DNA from: Bacteriovorax sp. MedPE-SWde
GTDB taxonomy: Bacteria > Bdellovibrionota > Bacteriovoracia > Bacteriovoracales > Bacteriovoracaceae
DNA length: 64,000 bases
NCBI GenBank assembly: GCA_001874305.1
Contig: MPCU01000010.1
Span: 1 to 64,000, forward strand
Direction: 5' to 3'
Position numbers and translations under genes: made by a program. Under the pieces are notes generated by a model, which worked only from the letters and a program-made list of their open reading frames with translations, searched no databases and was not told where the DNA came from. Positions 55,919 through 64,000 of this stretch are shown piece after piece. Numbering within the stretch: the first letter of the stretch is position 1; each line of letters begins with the position of its first letter.

Positions 55919-58735
55919 ATGAAAATACTAAGAAATATAACACATTTAACAATTCTCTTTCTATTGGCCTCTTGTGTACAAGGGATAAAAGAGAAGACTG
56001 AGTCTAATGCGGAAAGTGTAGCGACAAATAAAGTTGTTCAACCCGTGATAAGCAAATTCTATGTTTCAGGCACATCTACACTTGTTGTAGAAGGCGATAA
56101 TCTTGCTGATGCAAAGACTGTTAAAATTGGTCAGGGAAACTCTTTTTCAGAATTAACAATAAGAACTAAGACAAATAGTTTAATTGCCCTAAGTGTTCCA
56201 CCAGCTTTTAAATTTTTTACTGATGTGGCCTACACATTATTCATTTCAAATTCATATGCTCAGGCTTCTTTTCCAATTACTTTTGTAATTGATAATAATG
56301 AGATTACTTCTGCAAAAATTGCAGATGGTGCAATTACCAGTGCTAAGCTAGACTCAATGAGTGCGAATGCTGGTCAGGCGCTAATTTACAATGGTGCATC
56401 TTGGGGACCAGGAAACTTAAATGGCCTTAACTTTATGGGGTCATATACTCCAGCGACATTAACACCTCCTTCAGGAACTCCATCAAATGGAGATTTCTAT
56501 ATTGTTGATACTACAGTTCCTACTGTAGATATTGATGGAAATGGTCTTGTTACATATTTTACAGGGGATTGGGTTGTCTATGATCTGGCCAATGCTCTTT
56601 GGATAAAGATTGATAATACGAGTACAGGAAATTTTTGGGCAAAGCTTGGTAATGATATCAACTATACTCAAGGTAACGTTAGTATCGGTACTACGTTGAC
56701 TCCTGCTCTTTTAACACTTTCTGATACAACTCTTTTGGGTAGTGCAAATGATGGTAATTTTCTTGAAATTACTGGAGATACTGCGGTGGGGACACAGTGG
56801 GCGAGAAGTCTTAGTTTTGGTATGGAAGGAAATAAGCATGTAAGGCTTGGAGCTTCTGGTACTACAGATGGAACAACTGCGCTTGTAGATCAGTTCTATA
56901 TTAATATGGATTCTACTGATACTACGCCTTGGGTCTCTCCTGATTTCGTTGTCACTGCTGGTGGATTTGTTGGTATTAAGAATGTCGCTCCAGCAACTGA
57001 ATTAGATGTAGTGGGAACTATTACTGCTACAAGTTTTGTAGGGGACGGAACAGGTCTTACAAATGTAACAGCAGCAGGTAATTTAAATAATGTAAATGAT
57101 AGTACAATAAATGCAGACGGTAACACTAATGGAACTGGTGAAATTAAGTTTCAAGTTGCAGGAGTTGATCAAGTCATTATTGATCACTCTGGAAATGTAG
57201 GAGTTGGGACATCTACGACTAGATCTGAAATGGATATTAGAAGTACAGCTCAAACTGAAACTTCAGTAATGAGTTATCAGAGTAATGAAGCTATGCTTAC
57301 ACTTGGTTCAAATAGTGGTTTAGCTCCTGGTGCAGAAGTCTCAACTCTAACTAGCACAACTCTTGGTACTTTAAATTTTGCAGGACATGATGGGACAGAC
57401 TTTGCTTCATCATCAACAATACAATCAAATTCAACAGAGGCATGGGGAGCAGCTGCTAGAGGCTCAAACCTTGTTTTTTCAACAACACCTAATACAACAA
57501 TTACTCCTCTTGAAAGATTAAGAATCTCTCATGATGGAAATGTTGGAATTGGAAATAACTCACCAACTGAGGTTCTAGATGTTACAGGGAACTCATTAGT
57601 TTCAGGTAATTCTACTGTTGGAGGGAATGTTGCGGTAACTGGTACAATTACTTCTACTGGTGTAATTACTGGTCCAATGGCACCTACTGGTGGCCTTAAT
57701 CTTTCTACAAACTCTGGTACTTGGACAACTTCAAACTTTGAAAAGAACTTGGAGATTGGTACGGCAGGAACGAGTGGGTTCATTCAGTACCCTTTAAATA
57801 ACGGTGTTGTGTTTGGTACGGGGGTCGCTACAGCTGCAAATGGTGTTGCTGATGGTGTATTTAGGATTGTAAGAAGTACGGCCGTTAATAATTCAGCGGT
57901 TCAAAATAGTGATTTTGAAATTGATACTAATGGTGATGTAACCATTACAAATGGCTTAACTGTTGGTGGTGGGATGCAATTCTCCTCAGGAATCATTGCT
58001 ACGACTGGTGCATTTTCTGGTGCTGTTTCTGGAACAACAGGTACGTTTACTGGTGATGTGACAGGAGTGGCCGGAAATTTCTCTGGTGCTGTTTCTGGAA
58101 CAACAGGAACTTTCACAGGCGCCGTATCAGGAACAACGGGAACATTTACTGGTGCAGTTGCTGGGACTACTGGGACATTTTCTAGTACTTTAACTGCGAG
58201 TGCTGCAGCGGTTGTTACCACAGATCTTACTGTTGATACGAATACTCTCTTTGTTGATTCTACAAATGATAGAGTTGGAGTTGGAATATTAGCACCAACG
58301 TTTGAAGTTCATGTTGTAGGAGATATAGGGGTAACAGGATGTGTTCAAGATATTACCGGTGCTGCAACAATTGGTGGAACTTGTATTTCGGATGTTAGAT
58401 TCAAAAAAGATATAGAAGAAATTGAGTCTATTGCAGACAAGTTTGCGAAAATTAGAACTGTCGAATATGGTTGGAGAGTTGATGAGTTTCCTGAAAGAGA
58501 CTTTCCTAGTGGAAAAACTATTGGTGTTCTCGCTCAAGAAGTTAAAGAGCAGTTTCCAGAATTGGTTATTGAGCAAGATGATGGTTTTTACAAAGTAAAT
58601 CAGTCACGTCTACAGATTTATGCAAACAAGGCCCTCAAGGAACAGATTGTTCGCACTCAAGAGCTTGAAAAAGAGAATAAGCAGATGAAGGACTTCCTCT
58701 GTTCAAAATACGCAGATGCTCCATTTTGTGATTAA
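55919..58735 (+). CDS. Fibre-like lipoprotein with C-terminal peptidase S74 chaperone
   Basis: About 938 aa from an ATG with AGGGGAT upstream; the lipobox LLASC is near residue 19. The track's earlier start hides the lipoprotein signal. A TIG/IPT-like domain occupies about 40-110. Then comes fibre sequence typical of tail fibres: AKIADGAITSAKLDS, and repeated 'GNVGIG...' and 'TELDVVGTITATSFVGDGTGLTNV' units. Gly/Thr tandem repeats lie at about 695-760. The last 115 residues are an S74 domain beginning SDVRFKKDIEEIES near 824. S74 domains trimerise fibres and often cut themselves off at that Ser-Asp. It is probably a trimeric surface adhesin, perhaps for prey or surface contact (inference). 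Confidence 0.82.
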   Translation: MKILRNITHLTILFLLASCVQGIKEKTESNAESVATNKVVQPVISKFYVSGTSTLVVEGDNLADAKTVKIGQGNSFSELTIRTKTNSLIALSVPPAFKFFTDVAYTLFISNSYAQASFPITFVIDNNEITSAKIADGAITSAKLDSMSANAGQALIYNGASWGPGNLNGLNFMGSYTPATLTPPSGTPSNGDFYIVDTTVPTVDIDGNGLVTYFTGDWVVYDLANALWIKIDNTSTGNFWAKLGNDINYTQGNVSIGTTLTPALLTLSDTTLLGSANDGNFLEITGDTAVGTQWARSLSFGMEGNKHVRLGASGTTDGTTALVDQFYINMDSTDTTPWVSPDFVVTAGGFVGIKNVAPATELDVVGTITATSFVGDGTGLTNVTAAGNLNNVNDSTINADGNTNGTGEIKFQVAGVDQVIIDHSGNVGVGTSTTRSEMDIRSTAQTETSVMSYQSNEAMLTLGSNSGLAPGAEVSTLTSTTLGTLNFAGHDGTDFASSSTIQSNSTEAWGAAARGSNLVFSTTPNTTITPLERLRISHDGNVGIGNNSPTEVLDVTGNSLVSGNSTVGGNVAVTGTITSTGVITGPMAPTGGLNLSTNSGTWTTSNFEKNLEIGTAGTSGFIQYPLNNGVVFGTGVATAANGVADGVFRIVRSTAVNNSAVQNSDFEIDTNGDVTITNGLTVGGGMQFSSGIIATTGAFSGAVSGTTGTFTGDVTGVAGNFSGAVSGTTGTFTGAVSGTTGTFTGAVAGTTGTFSSTLTASAAAVVTTDLTVDTNTLFVDSTNDRVGVGILAPTFEVHVVGDIGVTGCVQDITGAATIGGTCISDVRFKKDIEEIESIADKFAKIRTVEYGWRVDEFPERDFPSGKTIGVLAQEVKEQFPELVIEQDDGFYKVNQSRLQIYANKALKEQIVRTQELEKENKQMKDFLCSKYADAPFCD
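58005..58190 (+). repeat. In-frame tandem repeats in the S74 lipoprotein gene
   Basis: Five copies of a unit of about 10-12 codons read GAVSGTTGTFT with small variations (ggaacaacaggaac and ggaacaacgggaac at DNA level). Near-identical DNA copies make this site prone to slippage. Confidence 0.8.
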
Positions 58736-58757
58736 ATCGGCCACTATTAATGGCGAT
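58732..58757 (+). terminator. Weak terminator after the S74 lipoprotein
   Basis: AAATCG-g-CCA pairs with TGGCGATTT around a 7-base loop at the stop codon. The T-tract is short and broken. Confidence 0.4.
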
Positions 58758-58865
58758 TTCTCATAGTTTTCCTCATTCAATAGCTGTAAATTAGCACTAC
58801 AAGTTTATGAAATTATAGGATTCTTTATGAATCACACTCAAATCTATGAAATTCTTTGGAAAAAT

Positions 58866-58916
58866 AGTCTTAAGACTTAAGAAATAACCTGCTCTGGCGA
58901 TAAGTTATTGAGGTTA
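58866..58916 (+). promoter_or_regulatory. Palindrome and leader fold before the 1553-aa lipoprotein
   Basis: The 12-bp perfect palindrome AGTCTTAAGACT lies at 58866-58877. It is followed by TAACCT...AGGTTA (58885-58916) enclosing AATAAC...GTTATT arms. They may be an operator and a leader stem. The rest of the 58736-58929 gap shows nothing else. Confidence 0.3.
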
Positions 58917-58929
58917 GAGGTAAAATTTC

Positions 58930-61900
58930 ATGGGTAAGTTGTTAGGACTATTAACATTAACATTTTTAATATTTTCTTGTACGCCACAAGAAGCGAAGAA
59001 GAATGCTCAATGTGGTTCTCAAGAAGTATTCGATGAATTAAGCAGACTATGTGTTGCTGACTCTTCCCCAAGACTTCCAATTGCTACAACAACGACTTTA
59101 ACAATAGGTGAGAATGACCCTGAGGCATCATTTCCGATTTCATATACTGATGGTGATGGGGACGCGGCCCTTAGTTGTACTATTTCTAGTTCTTTTACTG
59201 GACTTAGGGGAATGTACAAATCTCAAGGTGTCGAGTATAGAATTAATGCAACAGACTTAACTGGGCCATTATATACTCTTACTCTTCAAGATGATGGTGC
59301 AATCACACCAGGGTTCGAAGTTGTTACTTTAACTGGTTTTGATATTAATGTCAGAATGAGAGACTCAATATCAACTTCTCAACAAATTGCTAATGCAGTT
59401 AATTTAGCTCTTCCTGCGACAGTTACGGCGACAGTAACTCAAGCATTTGTCTTTCAAAAGGCTGAGGCCGCTAGTCAATTCCAAGGTGGACTTTGTGAAT
59501 GTACTAATGGAAGTTGTGCCGTTACAGTTCAGCCCGTGACTAACTTTGATGGTACTTCACGTTTAAATTATTTTTTAACAGACAATGATGGAGATGGTCT
59601 TGCTAAATCTCTTGATATAACAGTTACTAATCTAGATGCAGCACCTGTTGCATCTGGTGTTGCTGGTGCAGCGCTTGTTGAGGATGCAAGTTCTCTTATT
59701 ACTCTTCTTTATACAGATGTTGATAGTGATCTTGCTAGCGCTTGTACAATTAGTAACCTCGACGCAAACCTATCTATAACATCTGCTTGTAGTTGTTCTG
59801 TAGGTACATGTCAGGTAGGAATTCAAGGTATAACAAATTATAATAACGCTGCACTATTTAATCTCTTTGATTACACAGTAACAGCTAATGGAGCAACTTC
59901 TGCAACTGCAACGGTCACAGGTACTGTTCTTGCGGTAAATGATGTTCCTTCAACTGTTGGGCTTAATGTAGTCGCAACTGAAGAAGGTACTAATGATGCT
60001 TTCTATGATGTTGCAGTAACGCTTCCAACGATAACAGATGTGGAAACGGCAAGTGCCGCGATTAGATACAGAATACAAGGTGCAACTCCTGTTGATGGAA
60101 CAAACTTTATTTCTATTACTGGCTGTCTTGATTCTACAGTGAATACAGCTTGTACATTTAGATTCGAAGGTGAGTATAACCCTGCTCCATTTACTTTCTA
60201 TTACGAAGTTTCTGACGATGGAGGAGCAACTTGGTTTCCTTCAAGTGGTCTAGGTGGTGCAATTACAGTAATTATTAATTCTGTAAATGATGTACCAGAG
60301 CTTTCTGCGGGAACAATTGCAGAGTCAGGTAATGAAAGTAATACATGGACAGCATCAGCAATTACATTTTCTGGACCTCTTGTAAGTGGAACGGATAATG
60401 ATTCGGCCTTAACTTATTTTCTTTCAGATGCTGGAGGAACTGTTATAGCTAGTGGTGCAGGAACAAATGGAACTCTTTCTGGTTGTTTAAATCTTAATGG
60501 ATCTAATTCAACTTCTGGCTGTGTATATACACCAACAGATGGAAACTTTACTGGGCTTGCTGATACATTTTATTATGTGGCCTATGATGGTACTAGTTAT
60601 TCTAATTCAAAAGCATTTTCTGTAACGGTTAATCCTGTTTCAGATATACCGGTTCTATGTGAGTATTCTCGTTACAATCAAAAATCAGGTAGAACAGAAT
60701 GTGGAGCGAATGGTTGTCTTGGTACTGGGGACCCTCAAATTCTTCCAAGCTCTCATACTGCCACTGATCCAGTCGTTTATTACGATACAACTAGTGGAAA
60801 CTGTCATCAAAGTGTAAGTGTCTCCGCATGGACTAATGTCGCGTCTTCTATTGGAAATATTACTTCGGGTGAAAAAGAGACTATTGTCATTGATAATCTT
60901 ATTGCTAATGAAGGTGGGGACTCAACTGAAGATGCAGAAACTTTCTACATCGATGTGACAAGCCTTGCTGTAACAAATGCAATTTTAATTAATACTTCTA
61001 ATATAACATTTTCATATACTAATGCTGCTGGAACGGTAAGCTCATTTACAGGTGCAGCTCCAGGTGCGATTAATAATTTTGCATCCGAAGCTGGTGGAAT
61101 GGATGATGGCACACTTGCAATCTCAATTATTCCAACAGCTGGGCAGATTGGAACATCAACTGTTAGTTTTGATATTTGTGATGATGCCACTTGCTCTGGA
61201 ACTCCAACAGCGGTGAGTTTTGATGTTGAGGTTGTTGCTCAAAGTATTATTCACAATGGTTGGGCGAAAATAAAATCAGTCGGAATTAAAACTAATAAGT
61301 TTGACCAAGCTCTAGAAAAAAATAATGCATGCTCATACTCTCTTGATATGTGTGATAATGGTGCTGCTTGTACATCTTCCGCATCAGGTACTCCTACTGC
61401 ATCTGCTGATTATGAAGGAGCCGTGTTTAAATCAGAGGGAGATAATACTTGTTATTATGCTTCTGCCAAAGGGGCCGGTAATTGGGTTTCTTTTGCTCCT
61501 TTTTGTAATATTACTAATGTAAAAAAAGAAGATGCAAATATCATTAAGACTTGTGAATTTTCTGCTAATCTTTGTGATTCTGGATCTGCATGTAGTTCTG
61601 CTGTTGCAGGAGTACCTACTGCTAGTGCCGACTCTGCTGGCGCAGTATTTAGGGATGGAAAAGGTGCATGTTATATAGCTTCAGCTCCAGGAACGGCCAG
61701 TTGGGTTCTTCAAAGTTACCTTTCTGATTCAACAAATACTTGTGATACAGATCTTGATAAAGCGAGTTGTATTGGTGCAGATACTCCAGCTGTTGAAGGT
61801 TTAGCTGCAGCTAATAATAAGGGGGTATTCTACTATAACTCTCACGCTACTGCTCTTGATAGTCAAAGATGTTGGTACTCTGACGGTGCTACATGGAATA

Positions 61901-63591
61901 GTTATAGCTCTACAACAGAGATTGATTTTACTTGGGAAGCTTTCACTGTTTCTGGTACAGGAGCAATCTCAGGCTATAACATATTTAGAAGACAAGTCGG
62001 AGAGTCATTTGATTATGAAAATCCAATAAATATTTCTACTATTTCAAATGCTAGTTTTAGTTATACGGATAATGGACAAAACTCTCGAGTTTCTCCTGCT
62101 CCAAATACTGTTTACTTCTATGAAGTGAGACCAATTCTTACTCTTCCTGATACTTCGACTTTAGAAGTTTCAACGAATACAACTTTAAAGAATGTAAGAG
62201 TTATGTCACCACCTGATAATATGGCATTTGCCCATAGATGGATGGTGAATAAGAAGATTTGTGACATGATGCAATCTTCTACAAATTCAAAGTATGAATA
62301 TATTTGTCCATACACAGGACTAGAGGATGTAACACCTCCTGCTGATTATACTACTGATACAGGTATCACTAGTGTATTTGATATTGGTGGTGATTTACTT
62401 ATTAATAGATTTGAATCAGGTTGTTCTTATACAAGTACAGGTTGTTCTACGACAGATGGTTCTTGTATAGATAATAGATCTCCTACTGGTGCTGATGGCT
62501 CTAACGGTGATATCTTCTATGATAGATCTACTGCAACTTGTAGCATTAAGACAGCTGGTACATGGGGAGCGGTTACGACTGAAGACCTTGTTGCTTCACA
62601 AAAAGCATACCTTCCACCTATTGCTAATATTACGAGCGGAAATGCAGCAACTTTCTGTGCTGCCCAAACTGTACCAACTGGGATAGATGGGATAAATGGT
62701 GCTAGTCTAGGTAACTTTACAAATGGCTATGTTCTTCCGTCTAGACCTGATCAGATTGCGTATTCTCATTGGGAAATAACAGCAGCTGTAACTGATTCAG
62801 ATGTCGCAATCTTAGAGCAGGGATTAGCACTAAACTCTGCGAGTAAATGTAACTCAACTAGTGCTAATGGAATCGAATTTGGTTACACTGATAATGAACT
62901 TCCAGACTCTCTAACTTTCTATTCTCTTCCTGGTACAGCATCTTCTAGTATTAGATCTGTCTATACAGGATCTCCACAGACCGCATCTTGTGAGTCTTTA
63001 TTTGGAGTGCAAGATGTAATTGGAAATGTTGCTGAATGGACTACAACTTCTATGGCCTATGATGGTATTGTAGCGAATGCAAATTCATTTAATACATTTA
63101 ACTTTAATAGCTCTGTTGAAGCGGCATCATATTTTAATACTGCCAATATCTTTGGATTTGATTTTCAATCAGGTCCTTGTTTAGATGTTGATTCAAATGA
63201 TATATGTGATGATGGCCTTATGACGAGTTGGCTAATTGAAGACACGGCAACTTATAGTTCAACTCGATTTAATCTTGTAACTGGTATGCCTATTAGTTCA
63301 AATTTTGAAATTGTACAAGTTGGAGATATTGCAATCCCATTCTTATTAGATATTGGGCCTTCTTCAGGTGTAACTAATGATCAATTGCATGATGATACGA
63401 TCATAACTAATATGAGTGCCTTTGATGGTGTTGGTGCAGGAGCTACTGGTGTGATTGCTACAGGTGGTGGTTACACAACAGGTATGGGCGCAGGGACTTA
63501 TAATGCTGAGTTCCTAATTGATTCAGTGACTAGATCTGATATCGGCATGAGATGTATTATCAAAGTTCCACACTCTGATTATGTTGAGTAA
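58930..63591 (+). CDS. Giant lipoprotein with cadherin-like, Cys-repeat, Fn3-like and FGE-like regions
   Basis: The product is 1553 aa with a lipobox at LIFSC (near residue 17). About 50-600 holds beta-sandwich repeats of cadherin/Ig type (DPEASFPISYTDGDGDAA, NDNDGDGL-like acidic loops that may bind calcium). At about 790-930 are two or three Cys-rich repeats of the form C.....MCD.G.AC.S...G.PTASAD..GAVF....G.CY.AS. An Fn3-like unit near 995-1070 follows. The last 350 residues resemble the formylglycine-generating-enzyme/SUMF fold: DVIGNVAEW near 1362 and the ending DIGMRCII (compare GFRC). It is probably surface-exposed. FGE-like domains also serve as ligand-binding folds, so enzymatic activity is not implied. 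Confidence 0.75.
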   Translation: MGKLLGLLTLTFLIFSCTPQEAKKNAQCGSQEVFDELSRLCVADSSPRLPIATTTTLTIGENDPEASFPISYTDGDGDAALSCTISSSFTGLRGMYKSQGVEYRINATDLTGPLYTLTLQDDGAITPGFEVVTLTGFDINVRMRDSISTSQQIANAVNLALPATVTATVTQAFVFQKAEAASQFQGGLCECTNGSCAVTVQPVTNFDGTSRLNYFLTDNDGDGLAKSLDITVTNLDAAPVASGVAGAALVEDASSLITLLYTDVDSDLASACTISNLDANLSITSACSCSVGTCQVGIQGITNYNNAALFNLFDYTVTANGATSATATVTGTVLAVNDVPSTVGLNVVATEEGTNDAFYDVAVTLPTITDVETASAAIRYRIQGATPVDGTNFISITGCLDSTVNTACTFRFEGEYNPAPFTFYYEVSDDGGATWFPSSGLGGAITVIINSVNDVPELSAGTIAESGNESNTWTASAITFSGPLVSGTDNDSALTYFLSDAGGTVIASGAGTNGTLSGCLNLNGSNSTSGCVYTPTDGNFTGLADTFYYVAYDGTSYSNSKAFSVTVNPVSDIPVLCEYSRYNQKSGRTECGANGCLGTGDPQILPSSHTATDPVVYYDTTSGNCHQSVSVSAWTNVASSIGNITSGEKETIVIDNLIANEGGDSTEDAETFYIDVTSLAVTNAILINTSNITFSYTNAAGTVSSFTGAAPGAINNFASEAGGMDDGTLAISIIPTAGQIGTSTVSFDICDDATCSGTPTAVSFDVEVVAQSIIHNGWAKIKSVGIKTNKFDQALEKNNACSYSLDMCDNGAACTSSASGTPTASADYEGAVFKSEGDNTCYYASAKGAGNWVSFAPFCNITNVKKEDANIIKTCEFSANLCDSGSACSSAVAGVPTASADSAGAVFRDGKGACYIASAPGTASWVLQSYLSDSTNTCDTDLDKASCIGADTPAVEGLAAANNKGVFYYNSHATALDSQRCWYSDGATWNSYSSTTEIDFTWEAFTVSGTGAISGYNIFRRQVGESFDYENPINISTISNASFSYTDNGQNSRVSPAPNTVYFYEVRPILTLPDTSTLEVSTNTTLKNVRVMSPPDNMAFAHRWMVNKKICDMMQSSTNSKYEYICPYTGLEDVTPPADYTTDTGITSVFDIGGDLLINRFESGCSYTSTGCSTTDGSCIDNRSPTGADGSNGDIFYDRSTATCSIKTAGTWGAVTTEDLVASQKAYLPPIANITSGNAATFCAAQTVPTGIDGINGASLGNFTNGYVLPSRPDQIAYSHWEITAAVTDSDVAILEQGLALNSASKCNSTSANGIEFGYTDNELPDSLTFYSLPGTASSSIRSVYTGSPQTASCESLFGVQDVIGNVAEWTTTSMAYDGIVANANSFNTFNFNSSVEAASYFNTANIFGFDFQSGPCLDVDSNDICDDGLMTSWLIEDTATYSSTRFNLVTGMPISSNFEIVQVGDIAIPFLLDIGPSSGVTNDQLHDDTIITNMSAFDGVGAGATGVIATGGGYTTGMGAGTYNAEFLIDSVTRSDIGMRCIIKVPHSDYVE

Positions 63592-63692
63592 AATACTCTT
63601 TTAATTCCCAGAAATATTATTCCTAATTAATGACTCCAAGTCACTATGGTGCTAATATGTATTTGTTTAATTCATTTGCGCTGTGAGGGCCT

Positions 63693-64000
63693 ATGTTCTT
63701 TAAGAAAGTAGAAAAGAAAGAAACTCCAAAAGGAAAGGTCATACCATTTCTCAATCAAAAAGGTGGGGTTGGTAAAACAACAATGTGTTTTAATTCAGCT
63801 TTCGCACTCGCAAAAAAAGGAAAGAAAGTCCTTTGTCTTGATATGGATCCCCAAGCGAACTTAAGTCTTTTATTTGGAATTGATACTTGTGAAAGTGGTG
63901 AGCTTAATATTCACCATCTGCTTGTAAATTCTGTTAGAGAGTTAAAGTCAATCCACACACCTTGTCTTGTGGATGATGTAATTCATGAAGGTGAAGTTGA
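63693..64000 (+). CDS. ParA/Soj-type ATPase, 5' part only
   Basis: The gene runs off the window and is missing from the ORF track. The ATG follows GTGAGGGCC. After a basic 18-residue leader comes the deviant Walker A FLNQKGGVGKTTMCFNSA, with the signature Lys of the MinD/ParA class. VLCLDMDPQANLS follows. ParA ATPases move chromosomes, plasmids or protein clusters to cell positions. The lack of a visible partner and the short N-terminal extension leave the role open. Confidence 0.88.
   Translation, partial: MFFKKVEKKETPKGKVIPFLNQKGGVGKTTMCFNSAFALAKKGKKVLCLDMDPQANLSLLFGIDTCESGELNIHHLLVNSVRELKSIHTPCLVDDVIHEGEV

Noticed and set aside
57529-58221. Minus-strand Pro/Val-rich ORFs opposite the S74 lipoprotein
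   Set aside because: They are mirror images of the GTTG repeats on the other strand, without ribosome-binding sites or plausible composition.
58885-58916. Possible cyclic-di-GMP riboswitch before the giant lipoprotein
   Set aside because: The conserved GEMM core sequences are absent; only short inverted repeats are present.
1-64000. CRISPR arrays, transposases, integrases, tRNA or rRNA genes
   Set aside because: I looked for regularly spaced repeats, DDE/Tyr-recombinase motifs and conserved RNA boxes (GGTTCGA-type T-loops) and found none that hold up.

Overview
The window is a low-GC stretch of a Gram-negative chromosome. It has an outer-membrane porin, LptD, many lipoproteins, peptidoglycan-active enzymes and several giant exported proteins. 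The mix of core genes, AT-rich codon use, HD-GYP and TPR signalling proteins, large adhesin-like lipoproteins and peptidoglycan carboxy- and transpeptidases suggests a marine predatory bacterium of the Bdellovibrio/Bacteriovorax (Halobacteriovorax) type. That assignment is inference, not proof. I saw no tRNA or rRNA genes, CRISPR arrays, insertion sequences or prophage, and no gene-free stretch longer than 300 bases.

Layout. 1-1363: a headless HD-domain fragment and a porin. 1489-4811: a translation cluster (rimM, trmD, a trmD-linked methyltransferase, rplS, rnhB, a YraN-like protein). 4848-8632: a small membrane protein, a STAS protein, rsmI, a GAF/HD-GYP protein and a metallo-beta-lactamase-fold phosphodiesterase. 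8636-16821: a secreted unknown, then the tight run folC, lptD, a glutamine amidotransferase, a TrpF-like protein, surE and an NlpD-like lipoprotein. 16830-19236: four minus-strand genes. 19346-19433: a candidate small RNA with two CAGGATG hairpin loops, the signature of CsrA/RsmA-sequestering RNAs. 19431-28715: a seven-gene minus-strand operon (thrS, ddl, an aminotransferase/GNAT/pseudo-aminotransferase fusion, a C45-type Ntn hydrolase, a class III aminotransferase, and a two-subunit CoA-transferase). 28929-31210: a TPR/winged-helix regulator, a secreted unknown and RimI. 31370-37500: the rimP-nusA-infB-rbfA-truB operon. 37565-38826: a membrane-anchored ferredoxin and a small secreted protein. 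39030-45241: a giant metzincin-like lipoprotein and an outer-membrane barrel behind a sigma-54-like promoter. 45411-52309: an M14 peptidase, a PTPS/QueD homologue, RNase HI, an FKBP lipoprotein, a histone-H1-like protein, DUF423, a YbiT-type ABC-F protein and an L,D-transpeptidase. 52349-55779: an exported kinase-like protein, an orphan TRAP binding protein and an outer-membrane protein. 55919-63591: two very large lipoproteins, one with an S74 chaperone domain and one with Cys repeats and an FGE-like C-terminus. 63693-end: the start of a ParA-type ATPase.

The best candidates for something undescribed are: (1) the short CsrB/McaS-like RNA; (2) the ddl/aminotransferase-fusion/C45/CoA-transferase operon, which looks like an amino-acid-derived small-molecule pathway; (3) strong intrinsic terminators lying inside the first codons of downstream genes (truB and the 30219 ORF) or just ahead of rimP, bracketing the nusA operon; (4) an exported kinase-fold protein; and (5) a leader hairpin that would hide the ribosome-binding site of the HD-GYP gene. 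Start codons were moved from the ORF track wherever a ribosome-binding site, signal peptide or family alignment favoured another start.
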